Below are positions 9,615 through 21,559 of a DNA stretch of 64,000 nt, in pieces. Source of the stretch: Paralithodes platypus. Taxonomy: Eukaryota; Arthropoda; Malacostraca; Decapoda; Lithodidae. How positions within the stretch are numbered: position 1 is the first letter of the stretch; each line of letters begins with the position of its first letter. The translations under genes were made by a program, and so were the position numbers. A model generated the notes under the pieces. It saw nothing but the letters and a program-made list of their open reading frames with translations, ran no database searches and had not been told where the DNA came from. The stretch lies in assembly GCA_032716605.1 (NCBI GenBank), contig CM064480.1:25348129-25412128 (forward strand), written 5' to 3'.

Positions 9615-12600
9615 AATTGCCGCTCTTGCTCCTACCCGCTACTTTCTCAGGACGCACTGGCTAGGTAGGCCTCATGAGTATAATAATTGTTATGCCCTGA
9701 TTTTATACAGGATTAACTTGGTATAGGTGAGTTCTGCAAGACTGGGTTATTGGATTTCTTGCAAAATACATAAATAGAATCAACAGAGGACATAGATAAT
9801 CTCGGATAAATGGTTTGTAATACAGCTTTATTCTCAATAACACTCAGGTAGAAGGTACGTAATAGAATTTCACGAACAATAGAGGTTGGAGCACTCAGGT
9901 AGGTTATTGGACTTATTACAATCTCCCAGCACTTATCGCGGATTTGGATAGAGACATACTTCCCACTTCCAACGTTCAGGCATTATTCTTCTGATCACAT
10001 TGCTTTATGATACGTAGGGTACATGAATCACACAGGTTAGGTATTTCGCTTTGTTAACTCTCTCTGGTAATATGACTCTTAATCAAGGATGAAAGTATAA
10101 GTAATGTGGTTATTGCCCAAGAATTAACGTAAAGGGAAAACTGTAACTAGTTGCACTGGTCTAGGATGTTCACTTGTCTAGGTGATACTTCGGACCGAAA
10201 ATATCAGTGAGGGCGAATCAGGTTAAACCTGATGGCAAGAATAATTACGGGAGTCAGTTCGCCTAAGCTAAATTTCACTGATATATATTAATGTGTACTA
10301 GCATAATCACTTATTTCTTAACATCAAGATAACTGGTACTCTGTGCAGTAACACTGTGATGGAGTTTTCCTGGTTATCTTGCGTTAGTGATGTTGGGGGT
10401 TAACAGTAGCTCTGGGGCCGTCCAAGCTGTCCGGCAGTGTAGAGAAGGTTTGCAGATGGGCTTCTTGCGGGCAGTTGTGCACCTTTTTGGCAACAATTGC
10501 TGATGGGTTAAGAGAGTCGATTGTTGCCAAGGAGTTATTCTTGCCGAGTCCTCACTCAAGAGTTTCTCGCATAATCCCTTCTAACATAAAAAGATCTTTC
10601 TGCCTTAGATCAGTTATGAGTTATGATCGTTCGTATCTCAAGTAGCGGAGGGTGCACTATCAGAAGTTAATGAAACAATCAATAATTTGTGAATTTGTTG
10701 TCTACCAATATAATATTACTGCCGGTAGTCCTGATCGCAATAAAATATTCGTAAAGGGTTAAATCACTTCCTCACAGAGTTGCACAGATTACGGAACGCC
10801 GAACTATCGTGAATCTTGAGGGGGGGAGGGAAGACTAGACGCCAACGCAGTGGCCAGCCGTGGCTTTTGGGCTCTAATATTCAACTGCCCGACTGTTGTC
10901 TCTGGGTCTTATTTATAGGCAGGTCAAGGAAGCTTCAGGAATGTTCTAGAAGTATTGGATGTCAATGCTATGAAGTAGTTAATTTATTCTGGTGAACTTA
11001 GAGGGTTAGGGAGGGGGTCTTTAATGTGGCGGTAAGTAACTTGTTATCTGATTTATGATCGTGGATATCTTAACTCTAGTATGAGGTACTAGTAGAGTTA
11101 TTTAGGCGGATTTGGTGAAGATTTATAGGGACTACTTTACTGGTGCCCTACGTGAATAGGCTGGGAGGTATTATTCATCAATTCACCTAAATATCCTTCT
11201 CTGGTCTAGCTGACATGCTATTCGTAATCTAGGATGGGATAAGGAAGATTTTGGTTTTGGTTAAGGATGGGATAGGATGGTATTTAGATAGGTATTTAGA
11301 TTTGTAGGTCATAACCTGTTGGAAACTCACCTGTTGTCTGGTAAGAATTTGCTGGCTTGCGGGTCAGGGTAATTCTCCACGGGGGTCGGTGGGGTCCCTG
11401 TGGGGTCGGGGGGGACAGGCCGCTCCCTGAATATGGTTATCGAGAGTTCTTACGTTAATTGGTTTGAGATATGAGTTCAGGTTGTCAGGAGGTATCTTCC
11501 TAGTTAGGGTTGATCATTACATCTAGTTTTCATGTACGAGGATCACTCGTGGGGGTTAAGAATAGTGGTTTTGTCAAAATGCAAGTCATGGGGAAATTTA
11601 CATTTTTAAGGGGGGACGAGAGGGGGTCGTTCTAGTCTCGCGCCGGCTATTGTTCTGGTTCAGGTTGTGAGGGGGGCTAGGGAGTTAGAGGATAGTTAAG
11701 GGGGGTACAAGGATAGGTCCTTACCTTCCATTTGTTGAGGTTAGTGAACGAACTGAGTCGGCATGTTATAATGTTCTTATGGCTTCTTTACAGGGGGAAG
11801 GTTGTGAATTGTAAAGGGGGTGGTTTGAGGCTAGGCGCCGCGCCGCTCATGACCTAGGGGAGTGACCCTTAACCCGGGAACTGCTGGAAGACTCTTAAGA
11901 GTTCCCCCGGCGGACTGCGGGAAGACTCTTAAGAGTCAGGGGGGAAAAAAAAAACAATTTAAAACACCGAAAACATTTTTTTTTTTTTTTTTTTTTGCCC
12001 CTGGGCCATGCCAAATATCACTCCTCCACCTCCCCTCCTTCCCCACTTTCCTCCCCTCCTTCAGTTATCACCTATTTTCCCTGTTATTCCCTTTTCCTGT
12101 GGTCTATTTTCGTGCTAACATTAGCGAATTGGTAGCAGGGCGTTGTCATCACTGTTAGCAAGCAAGTGCAAGAGAGAGAGAGAGAGTATCGATCGACAGT
12201 CTCTCTCCAGAGGTGGAGGAAAGTGGTGGGCTGGGAGGTTGCCTCAGCCATACATTGTGTAACTCCCGGCCTGTATCGCTGATTTTGACCATCCAAACGC
12301 TGTTTCCACTTGTTTTATTGTTGTAACAGGTTAATACCTTTATAATCAACCTATAATAGGCGCATATGGATAAGTATTAATGCTATTTATGGTAAAATAA
12401 ATATTTTAGTGATGGGAACAGCTCAAATACGTCAGCACAGGAGTGTGGTGTCTCATACCCCCCATGCGCACTTCATAGGTTAATGCGCTGTACATTAGGT
12501 TAATTACGCTGGGTGGCATTTCCCTACGATCGAACAGGTAGGGTGGTGTGTGCAGCGGGGCATGAAGGATAAGAGGACAGGATGACCCAAAACAGGGTAC

Positions 12601-13627
12601 CACTGAGCATAGGGTCACGAAGCAAAACAGAGTAGTGTGGATTGTGGATACGGAGGAGGTGATTGGAAGACGTATAACAATTGTGGAAAAGTAAATGGAA
12701 GAGAGGAACACAATGGCGGATAAAAGATAATTAACCTAAGGATTGAATACATGCATAAACGACGGCATTATAGACGTCGTCCTAATAAGATGATGAAAAT
12801 CGGTTTGGTATGCACGTGGCACAATACGACACAAGGACAGTGCCGCTATGTCGTATCAATACTGGTGGCATACTCCGGTTAATATTATATATACACTTAG
12901 TTACTAGAAAAACAAGGCAAGGGGGGCGACTGAGCACGGGGTACATATATCTATACTCGTCATGGAGAGAGAGATACGAGGTAGCTTTCCTGCATCTCTC
13001 CTGATAATCGTCTGCAGATTGGTCATAGTGAGTTTATCCGAATTAACAGGCCTAAATTAATACAATAACTGGCATAGGGTTATCGGGTGTATAGAGTCGT
13101 GGTTAAAGGTTGTTACATAACTCGTAATTAACTTATCTAAATCAACAGGCATAAATCAATACAAGAACTGGCAAGGGACACAAATTGACAGACGAACAAT
13201 GCAACGTGAGGTTATGTATAGCTAACTGCTAAAAATGGGGGAACGAAGATAGGTGTCTTCTCTTTACAAGTTCCCTAAATTATGTTAACATTAGGGAGTT
13301 GGTACATCAATAAAATAGCAATGTGGATCTCAGTGAGTTATGGGGCTGTCTAGTGTAATTTCATAATTAATCTCGGAATTACTCCTAGGTATTTTGTCTA
13401 GTGAACTGGAGGTGGTATTAGGAAGGTTGGGAATATATATAGTTAGTGGATAAAACAACGGGAGGTTAGAGACATAGAATTGCTAGAATTTGGGGGGGAC
13501 TATGATTGTTATATAACTAAATACAGGGCTGACGTAATCACGATCTGATTTTTTTTTTTTTTTTTTTTTTTAAGAGACAATGAACGGAGGAAGGAAAAAC
13601 ACAGATAAAACAAAAAGGTCCATGTGC

Positions 13628-14913
13628 CTAAAGGCATCCTCCATTCATAAAATGTTTGTAACAACTGGATTTAAACATTTGTAGATTGTAAGTTTGTGAA
13701 AAGCAATTCGAGGGAAGTGAATTCCAAAGAGTAGTAGCTCTGGGGATAAATGAATTCTGATAAGCAGAAGTTCTGCATTGTGGAGGAGAAAGTGTAAATT
13801 CATGGGCGCTCTCAACTGCCCTAGTTCTACGGGGAAAGATGTGGAGAGGCGGCACAATTGAAGCAAGTTCCTCGGAACAATTGCTGTGAAAATATCTGTA
13901 GAATAATGCAAGGGATGCAACGTTTCTTCGTATGGATAATGTAGGAAGGTCCTGTGTGATTGCAGGGTTATTGATTAATCTAATAGCTTTATTTTGAATT
14001 TTGTCCAACTGCCTCAATGCAACCACTCCACTTCCACCCCACAGAGATGAACAGTAATCCATCTGAGAATGCACATGACTTTTATATCACGGCCAACTGC
14101 TCGTCAGTGAAGAGTTCTCGAACTCTGTACAGGAGTCCCAGTTTTTTAGAGGCATTCTTAGCAATGCTTCTAACATAATGTGTCCAGCTCAAGTTAGTAG
14201 TTAATGTTACACCGAGAATGTCAATACTAGGGGAAGTGGGAATATTTACATCATTAAAATATATGGGAGTCAGTGAGATTCTGTCGGTTAGAAAATTGAA
14301 TGTATTTGGTTTTCTGTGCATTAAAGTAAACTAGATTCTTTTGTCCCCATCCATTAATTCTAGAAAGGTCCTGGTTCAGAGAAATTGCAGTGTTTATTTT
14401 TGAATTTATAAGATCGGGTTGGGTGAAAGAATTGGTAAATGTGAAGGAACTGTGGAGTGTTGAGTCATCTGCGTAGGAATGTATTGGATTATGAGTGGTA
14501 GATATGAGATCATTGATATGAATGAGGAACAGAATTGGGGCCAAAACTGATCCCTGGGGAACACCAGCATTTATTGAGTGAAATTGAGAATAAAGGCCAT
14601 CTACCATTACACGTATTTTTCTGTTATGAAGATAAGAAGAAATTAGTGGAACTAATGATGCAAGGCCGTAGTGTGACATCTTCGACAATAAGGATTGATG
14701 CCAGAGTCTATCAAATGCCTTTGATATATCCAGTGCTATTGTATGTGTTTCACCATGTTGGTCTGTAGCTTGGTTGATTTGATGCGTAAGAAGGCAAAGC
14801 ATGTCTGCAGTTGATCGACATCGTCTAAAACCATATTGCCTATCACTGATTAATTTATTATTCTCAAGATGCTTAATTATGTGATTATTTAATATAATTT
14901 CAAAGACTTTACC
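13628..14913 (-). pseudogene. LINE-A ORF2, RT core and C-terminal part
   Basis: 14254-14802 encodes RT blocks: ALDISKAFDRLWHQSLL, then NAGVPQGSVLAPILF, then SYADDSTLHSS. 14082-14321 and 13628-14074 continue the thumb and C-terminal region (MDYCSSLWGGS, IQNKAIRLI, SFIPRATTLWNSLP), typical of Jockey/CR1-like elements. Frameshifts or stops separate the pieces. The RT would copy element RNA at a nicked target site. The upstream portion of the gene is displaced to beyond 18846 by LINE-B. Confidence 0.85.
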
Positions 14914-14949
14914 AAGAGTGGAAGTTGTTGTTGTTGTTGTTGTTGTTCC

Positions 14950-17710
14950 CTAAGCTGCCTGGCCGAACAGCCCCGAGTCCCTGAGAAAGGCCATGGCCAC
15001 GATCGGGCTCTCCCACAGAGCTCTCATTGAGTGTAGATTGTGTTGTTGGCATAAGTGGTTGTGTGAAATGCAGTCCTCTATGATGTGTTTAATGGTATGG
15101 GGCGCTGTGTTACATCCCGGGCAGGCGTCGACAACGGAGTCATCCAGTCTCTTCTGATAGCTCAGGAGAGCTGGGTGGTGTCCGCATCTCAGCCTGGCCA
15201 GGTGGACTCTGTCCTCGCGAGGAAGGGAGGATTCGGAAGGATGGAGTTCAGGAGGTCGTGCATGCAGCTGCGTGTTGTCTGTGAGTGAGTGGATGGATCG
15301 GTGAGAGATATGAGTATGGATGTGCTTTTGGAAGTTGGTTCGGGGTGGGCAGGGAGGGAGAGAGGACAATAATTGTGTGTGATACCGTGTGCTGGGTGTT
15401 GTTTTGATATTTCTTGGTGTCTGTGGGTGTGTTGCCATGTAGTTTAGTGGATGGTCTTGGTTCGTGGAGGCTGCTGCCAGGAATTGAGTGCCTCTCATGT
15501 CCAGATGGTCTTTGACTTTGAGGATTTTGGTTTCTTGATGTAGGTGATCTGTGGGTGAAGTAGCTGTGCAGCCTGTAATGATCTTCAGGGCTTTGTTTTG
15601 AATAGTCTGTAAGGTCTTATGATGTGTTTCAGCTAGGTTAGAAGCCCAGGCTGGGCTTGCGTATTCCATCACTGATCTAATGTATTGTTTATATACTGTG
15701 GTGGTAGTTTCTTTGTTGTGTCCAAATTTTGTGTGAGCAAGTGACCTGAGGGCGTTAAGTCTGGGTGTCAGTTTCTTTTTAATGTTTGTGGTGTGCTGTT
15801 TGAATGTCATATGAGTATCATATGTTACTCCTAGGATTTTGGGTGTGTGTATGTGTTAAGGGTGTGTTGTTTATGGTGAGTTGAGGGATGTATTCGTGTT
15901 CTCCTGTCCAACTTGTGAGCAGGGTTGCGGTGGATTTGGCTGGGGCTAGATTAAGTCTGTTTGTAGTGCACCAGCCATGTAGTGTGTTGAGATAGGGTTG
16001 AAGGAGATCTGTTGCTCTTTTTGGGTCATGGTGTGTGCATGTGAGTGTTATGTCATCTGCATAGGAGGCTAAGTTTATTTGGGGCATATTGGGTGTAGTT
16101 ATATCGTGCATGTACAGATTGAAGAGTGCGGGCGATAGGACAGATCCTTGTGGGACTCCGTTTGGAAAGTTTCTGATTTTAGATGACTGACCGGCAAAAG
16201 ATACGTGTGCACATCTGCCTGCTAGGAAGTTGGCCAGCCACCTTTTTGTGTTGTTGTTCCATGTTTGTGTTGTAGATTTTGTTTGTTAGGTTGTGGCGGG
16301 GGATGGCATCGAAGGCTTTACTAATGTCGAGTGTGGCTAATAGTGATCTGTGTGGTGGTCTAGCTGAGTTGATGCCGTCGAAAGCTCTTTGTGTAAGGTC
16401 TGTGAGAAGAGTGTTTGTGGAGTGCAGTGGCCTAAAGCCCAGTTGTGTTGGAGCTAGGGGTAGGTCAGGTGTAATTAGTTGTAATACTAGGCGTTCCATG
16501 ACTTTGGAGGGGGAGCAAAGGAGTGTGATGGGGCGGTGCGAGGAGGGTAGCGTGGGGTCTTTGTTGGGTTTGGGGAATGTGATGATGATACCATGCTTCC
16601 AAATGTCTGGTATTGTGTTGTGTGAATAGCTGTAGTTTGATATGTTCGTGAGTGCTTGTATGCCTTGTGGTCCCAGGTGTCTGAGGTGTATGTTGCTTAT
16701 GTTGTCTAGGCCACAGGCGGGTGAGTGCTTGAGATTGTTGATGATATGCTTTGTCTGGTGATTGGTGAAGGGTGTATAGTCAGGGTCTGTGGGGAATTGT
16801 CTCTTACGTCGGATGACACGTCGGTCGTCTTTGTGAGGTTTTAGGTGGCTGACATGTGAAAAGTGATTGATGAGAGTGTTGCTTGTTGTTTACATGAAGG
16901 AGTAGAGTCTGTTGTGATTGCAGCATGTGATTGTGTTGTGTTGCTGTTGGAAAGTGTGATGCTGTTTAGTGTTTTGTAGAGTTTTTTGGGGTTTGTTTTG
17001 TGATCAAGTGTTTGTAGGAAGTTATTCCAATTTAGTTTTTGTTGTTCTTGTATTTTGTTGTTAGTTTGGGTGTTGAGTGCTTGAATTTGTTGTGTGATGT
17101 CTTGTGTGTGGGGTGCTGAGGAGTGTTTCAGTATGTCGCGTTGTCTGATGAGGTTTTGAATTTCTGGTGTGAAGTTGGGGTTGTGTCTTTTTCTGTTACC
17201 TCTTGGAATGTGTTTCTTGTCAGCATTTTGGATAGTTTTATTGAGTATGTGTACAGCATTGTTGATGTTAGTGATGGGTGTACTGTTTAGAGTTGTGAAG
17301 TGTTGTTCTGTCTCATTTGTGAATGCTTCCCAGTTAGCTCTTTTATAATTGGTGTATGTGTGTTTGTGGCTAGCTGGGGTGAGTCTGGTTTTGGTGGTGA
17401 TAATGATCGGGAGGTGGTCAGAGCCTAAGGTTCTGACCACCCTCCAGGATGTTGTGGGGGCGAGTTCTGGGGAGCAAAAGGTGATGTCAGGAGATGATGG
17501 GTTATAGAGGGCTTGGTGAGGAATATGGGTATGTTGATGGATGTCGTTAAGGATGATGAGGTTATCGGTTTGGTTTTGTAGTACCAGCCCTCTGTCTGTG
17601 TCGGGGTTGTCGACAAACCAGGCCGACGTTTTGGCGTTGAAGTCACCACCCAGGATGATGTGTGGGGTGTGGGGTGTTTGTGATGTGTTGTAAGTGTGGT
17701 CTGTATTCAT
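14950..17710 (-). pseudogene. LINE-B endonuclease C-terminal half, RT and C-terminal zinc motif
   Basis: 16841-17710 carries the rest of the endonuclease (IILGGDFNAKTSAW, LGSDHLPIII) and the linker to RT. 16179-16499 has LATLDISKAFDAIPRHN. 15818-16111 has the RT active site NLASYADDITLT. 14950-15810 has the thumb, the QNKALKIITGCTA segment and a final CPGCNTAPHTIKHIIEDC zinc motif. Frameshifts between these pieces inactivate it; the corresponding RT part of LINE-C is one open frame. Role: nicking of target DNA and target-primed reverse transcription. Confidence 0.88.
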
Positions 17711-18812
17711 TTGGTACTGTAGGGGATGTTTGGGGAGGGATGTATGTGTTTATGATGGTTATGTTGGAGTTGTTGCCAGTGCGTATTTTAATTGACTGTA
17801 TTTCTGTTGTGTTATCATTTGGGGGGAGGAGGGATTTGGTTTGTACACTGGTTACTATGTATGATATTTCTTTGTGTACCAGGGTGATGAGTCCACCGCC
17901 CCCGCCGACAGCCCGGTCTTGTCTGATGGTGGTGAAATTATGAAATGTGGGTGTTTTTTGTGTTGTGCGGAGTTTTGTTTCTTGTAAGATGGCAATGTGT
18001 ATGTTGTGTTGTTTGATGAAGTGTGAGAGTTCGTGTTTCTTTGTGTTGATGCCATCTATGTTCAGTTGAAGAATGTTAATGTTATGTGCACGATGTATGT
18101 TGGGTGCTGCTGCACGAGGATGGGGTGGGGGTGGGGGTGGGGGGGGTGGGGGTGAGCGAGGGGCTGGGGGTTGGGATGGGTGAGGTGGGGGTGGGGATTG
18201 GGGAGCAGGAGATGGGGGTTGGAAGGGATTAGGATGGGGTGTGGTGTGTTGAGTTGAGGATATGGATGGTATGGGAAGGTTAGGTGGGTTAGGAAGGAGA
18301 GGTGGACGGGTTTTAGGGGGGGGAATGGATGATATGGGAAGGTTAGGTGGGTTGGGGAGGAGAGGTGGACGGGTTTTAGGTGAAGGATTTGACTGGGAGA
18401 GGGAGGGGCATGAGGAACAGGTCCAGGTGTTTGTGTAGTGTTTCTTGGAGGCAAGTGTTGTGCAGGTGAAGTGGGTCCAGTTCCCGCATGAATTGCAGAG
18501 AACTGAACCCTTAGTATGGCGACTCGAAGTGATGGGTTTTGAGCAAGTTGGACATATGTATGTGTACGTGGGTCCTGGGTTGCTCTCAATGTCTCCGGCT
18601 AGAAGAAGTCTTCGAGAAATGACAGCCGGAGAGTCATTTCTCGGTGTAGGAAAAACTGTGTGATGTGTGTGTGTGGTGTGAGAGGTGTGGAAATTCCCGG
18701 CGCGACCGAAGCCGCTCCAAGGACCCGTGCCCCCAGGGAGGGGGCAGGGGATGGTTGTGACGGTTTGGCTCCCGAAACTGCTCCCCGCGGCCGGCATCCG
18801 GTTTTCCTCCAC
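17643..18812 (-). pseudogene. LINE-B N-terminal protein: 2A, PHD finger, start of endonuclease
   Basis: The frame is 389 codons. Residues 1-72 are a hydrophilic leader. Residues 73-81 are GDIESNPGP, a 2A-type skipping motif. Residues 87-135 hold C87, C90, C106, C109, H114, C117, C132 and C135, the C4HC3 pattern of a PHD finger. A proline-rich linker with repeated KTRPPLLPNPPNLP blocks follows, and from about 240 an APE-type endonuclease starts (NINILQLNIDGIN, AILQETKL). Translation would be expected to yield a separate ~80-residue leader peptide and a PHD-EN-RT protein beginning with Pro. The frame breaks around 17650-17700 and the endonuclease continues in the next frame. Confidence 0.88.
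18570..18602 (-). other. 2A-like ribosome-skipping motif in LINE-B
   Basis: Encodes LAGDIESNPGPT. It satisfies the known 2A consensus D(V/I)ExNPGP, in which the Gly-Pro bond is not formed and the ribosome continues. The identical core occurs in LINE-C at 55351-55381. Confidence 0.88.
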
Positions 18813-18845
18813 TGGTCGTTGATTTTGTCTTCAAGAGTGGAAGTT

Positions 18846-20690
18846 ATAGCTATTGGTCTCCGACTTACAAGATTGCCAGTCGGAGATTTTAATGGTGGAA
18901 TGGATGAAGCAGTAGTGAAGTTGGATTTAAATGAGTTAAGAGTAGACCAAAATATTTTGTTATCATTTGGATTATTTAGAAGTTTATTTGCCTGCTTGTG
19001 GAGAAAGTTTGATTTAGTTAGGTTTAACCCTTAATTAGCGGCGAGCAACATAAGTCGAGTTAAAAAAAGCTGGACTATGTGGCGGCGCTCGACATAGGTC
19101 GAGTGGCAATTTCAGCACGTAATGTGGCTGAGAGAGAGAGACAAGTGGTGGCAGGAGACTAGCGAGCGTATGACTGCTCCAGACCACCGCGGCGAACCTA
19201 CTGACACAAATCTCAGCTCCCTCCTCCCTCTCTCACTCGCTACATACTCCACTATGTACCGAAAGTACCGAATTACCTGCTTTTTGCACTCGCGTTGCAC
19301 GGTTATTGCAAGAAAACTATCCATCATACAAGGACCGTTATGGTGTCATTCGAAAGCTCTGTTTATGCCCTTTCAGGGATAGGTACTTGTTTTACGTTCT
19401 GGGTCTTATTTAGGCATGAAAATGATCACGTAAACAGCCCTATTTTGGCTAAAAACACCCCGCTGTGCGGTACATATAATAAACCGCATAGGCCGCTCGT
19501 AAGGTGTTAATACAGTTTTGGCATGATTTCTGATGTTTCTAAAGTAATTAAAGGCTTCATGAGTTTTTTATCTTGTGTATGCATTGTAGGCTATTGCTTT
19601 TTGTTCAGTTACTCTAGCACAATTATGGTCAAACCATTTAGGTGAATTAGATCTTTTACTGTACTTTTGATGAGGAATAAAAGTTTCCATTCCAATTTTT
19701 ACAAAATCTTGTATGTGGGCTCAAGGTGGAGTGTGCATCATTAGAAAAGAAAGAGGTCCAGGGAATATCAATAAAGAAACCTTGAAGACCCTCCCAGCCT
19801 GCCCTATCGTAATGCCATTTAGTCACCAAAACAGGTTCAGAGTGGGAAGGTTGTGGTAGGTGATAGACAGGTGGCCTGTATCAGACAGTGATCAGAAGAT
19901 CCAAGCGGGGACCTCACTGTAACATCATAATTTTCTGAATTGGTTGTTAAAAATAAGTCCAGTAGGTGGGAATTATGATTAGGATTATCTGGTACACGGG
20001 TGGGTTGGTTGACTAGTTGAGTGAGATTAAATGAGTCTGCAAATTAGCTCACATTCAAGACCAGCATCATCAGTCCTGGCTGAATGAGTGAGCCATTCAA
20101 CATTATGGACATTAAAATCACCCAACACAGTGATTTCAGAAGAAGCATTTCAGTTGAGGACACTGAGTTGTGAGGACAGAGAATCAAAAAGACTTTGCTC
20201 TGGAGAAGTATTTGGGGAACGGTAGATGCAACATATGTATTTAAATTTACCATCAGAAATTAATTAGTATATAGAATAATCAAAATAGGGACAATTGAAA
20301 CTAGTAACCTCCTCCAGGGCAATTTCAGATTTTGCGAAGCAACATACACATCCTTTAGGTCTGAAATTTTGGAGCAGTTGATAACCTGGAAAATTAAATC
20401 TAGACGTGTCAGATGTGGATGTTACTTGAGTCTCTGTCAAAAAAAGGAGAGTAGGGGATTCTGCTTGAAGAAATTGGTGTACAGAATTGATGTTAGAGTG
20501 AAGTCCCCTTATATTGCTAAAGAAAAAGCTGCACCGACGAGCAGCTTTGGGACGTTGCAATGCTCTTGACACAGTCGCATGATGACGACCGGGAGGGCCC
20601 TGTGTCAATGACCCAACCCTGCCGGGGGTGGATATCCGAGGGACCACCAGGTTTGCTCTTAACAATTGTACTGCCATATTTATTGGGTAA
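18846..20690 (-). pseudogene. LINE-A ORF2, endonuclease and RT N-terminal part
   Basis: 20264-20677 begins the endonuclease (SFFFSNIRGLHSNINSVHQ, LLFLTETQV). Near 20100-20140 a second block reads VLGDFNVHNVEWL. Past the MITE, a linker (NPNDNKIFWSTLN) and the start of the RT domain (SPTGNLVSRRPIAI) run up to the LINE-B insertion at 18845. Stops and frameshifts are present. The order endonuclease-linker-RT and the motifs identify it as ORF2 of a Jockey-like LINE. Confidence 0.8.
19028..19506. mobile_element. piggyBac-like MITE in LINE-A
   Basis: A 479-bp non-coding insert is flanked by TTAA on both sides (19024-19027, 19507-19510), the target duplication of piggyBac-type transposons. The left end reads CCCTTAATTAGCGGC and the right end, inverted, CACCTTACGAGCGGC, an imperfect terminal inverted repeat. 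Collapsing the two TTAA copies restores an open LINE-A reading frame across the site, which supports the boundaries. There is no transposase; it would depend on a relative elsewhere. Confidence 0.82.
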
Positions 20691-21227
20691 GGTGTATGGT
20701 GTTACATGTATGATATGTAGTGGGAAGAGTAGTGTTTTATGGATAGAGGATAGCAATGTAGGGCAATGTCGTGAAGTTGGATGTGTATGTTATATAAAGA
20801 GGGTTTTCCTGATACCTGATTTCCTGATTTGGTGTGAAATGGAAGCTAAGGTGTCTTAGATCGCCTCGAACCTACACAATGAAAGTATTATAGCCTGTAT
20901 GGTGGTTACATAATTAAATACATACTTAGGTGGTACATCAAGAATATCAGTGAGTAAAGTATTGTAGTTTGTATATTAGAAGACTGTGATTGAGAGACGT
21001 ATAATATGTGGAATGAATTGGGAGAGAGAGAGAGACCAAATCGGGGATGGAAAAGGGACCGGGAATCTCGTTGGGGATGGGGGTTTCGCTCTCAGGATTT
21101 TCGTTCCTGTGGCTCATTAGGGGTGGAGGTTTCGCTCTCAGGTTTTTCGTTCCTGTGGTATTTTAATAATATATATATAAATTACAATATAGCACTATTG
21201 AGTTTGGCAGTTGATTATTATACTGTG

Positions 21228-21327
21228 NNNNNNNNNNNNNNNNNNNNNNNNNNNNNNNNNNNNNNNNNNNNNNNNNNNNNNNNNNNNNNNNNNNNNNNNN
21301 NNNNNNNNNNNNNNNNNNNNNNNNNNN
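21228..21327. other. assembly gap (100 N)
   Basis: Exactly 100 N, a conventional size for a gap of unknown length. Copy A of the giant-LTR family ends 63 bp before it, and the decayed LINE starts about 230 bp after it. Continuity across it should not be assumed. Confidence 0.99.
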
Positions 21328-21559
21328 CGTCTCCTACACGAGCAGTCCGCAGCCATGGATCAAAAAACGCCATCCGAGAAGAAGCAGCAGTGACATAAAT
21401 CATCCAACGCACAAAAAAAACAGAGGCAACCGAGGACCACCAGCGATAAGGACCGGAGACGTAGACCGAGGACAGCCATGAACATAAATGTAGATCCGAC
21501 AAGAACCAAAAAATATTGAAGCGCGTTCCGTGAGTTCTAAAATACAAATTTAAGTGTTT

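Larger units (their letters stand above)
14927..18832 (-). mobile_element. LINE-B: 2A/PHD-containing non-LTR retrotransposon
   Basis: It is inserted in LINE-A with a 13-bp TSD aagagtggaagtt (14914-14926 and 18833-18845) and a (GTT)n tail at the left, which is (AAC)n on its own strand. It is a close relative of LINE-C (55031-59030) but lacks about 95 bp at the 5' end. The order is N-terminal peptide, 2A-like motif, PHD finger, proline-rich linker, endonuclease, RT and C-terminal zinc motif. Several frameshifts make it non-functional as read. Clade is uncertain; I would place it near the I/Jockey group. Confidence 0.92.
13549..20870 (-). mobile_element. LINE-A: Jockey-like non-LTR retrotransposon, twice interrupted
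   Basis: A 23-T run (13549-13571) on the plus strand is the poly(A) tail of a minus-strand LINE. Upstream come a C-terminal region and RT (13628-14913), then, beyond LINE-B, the RT N-terminus, a linker and an endonuclease up to about 20690. LINE-B sits at 14927-18832 and a TTAA-flanked MITE at 19028-19506. Removing both restores a continuous order. The exact 5' end (about 20760-20880) and the TSD could not be fixed. Confidence 0.85.
9688..21165 (-). mobile_element. giant-LTR family, copy A (interrupted)
   Basis: Copy A begins TGTTATGCCCTG and ends GGTATTTTA, with a 5-bp TSD ataat (9683-9687 and 21166-21170). It matches copies B and C over several kb, for example cccacttccaacgttcagg and tcctggttatcttgcg. 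No ORF is conserved. On the minus strand an AATAAA lies about 140 bp before the end in all three copies, which fits the R-U5 side of an LTR. No second LTR is seen, so I read it as a solo LTR of an element with LTRs above 3 kb. A large non-autonomous element is the alternative. LINE-A interrupts it from 13549. No gene is visible in 9688-13548; 11970-11996 is a short T-rich run. Confidence 0.75.
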
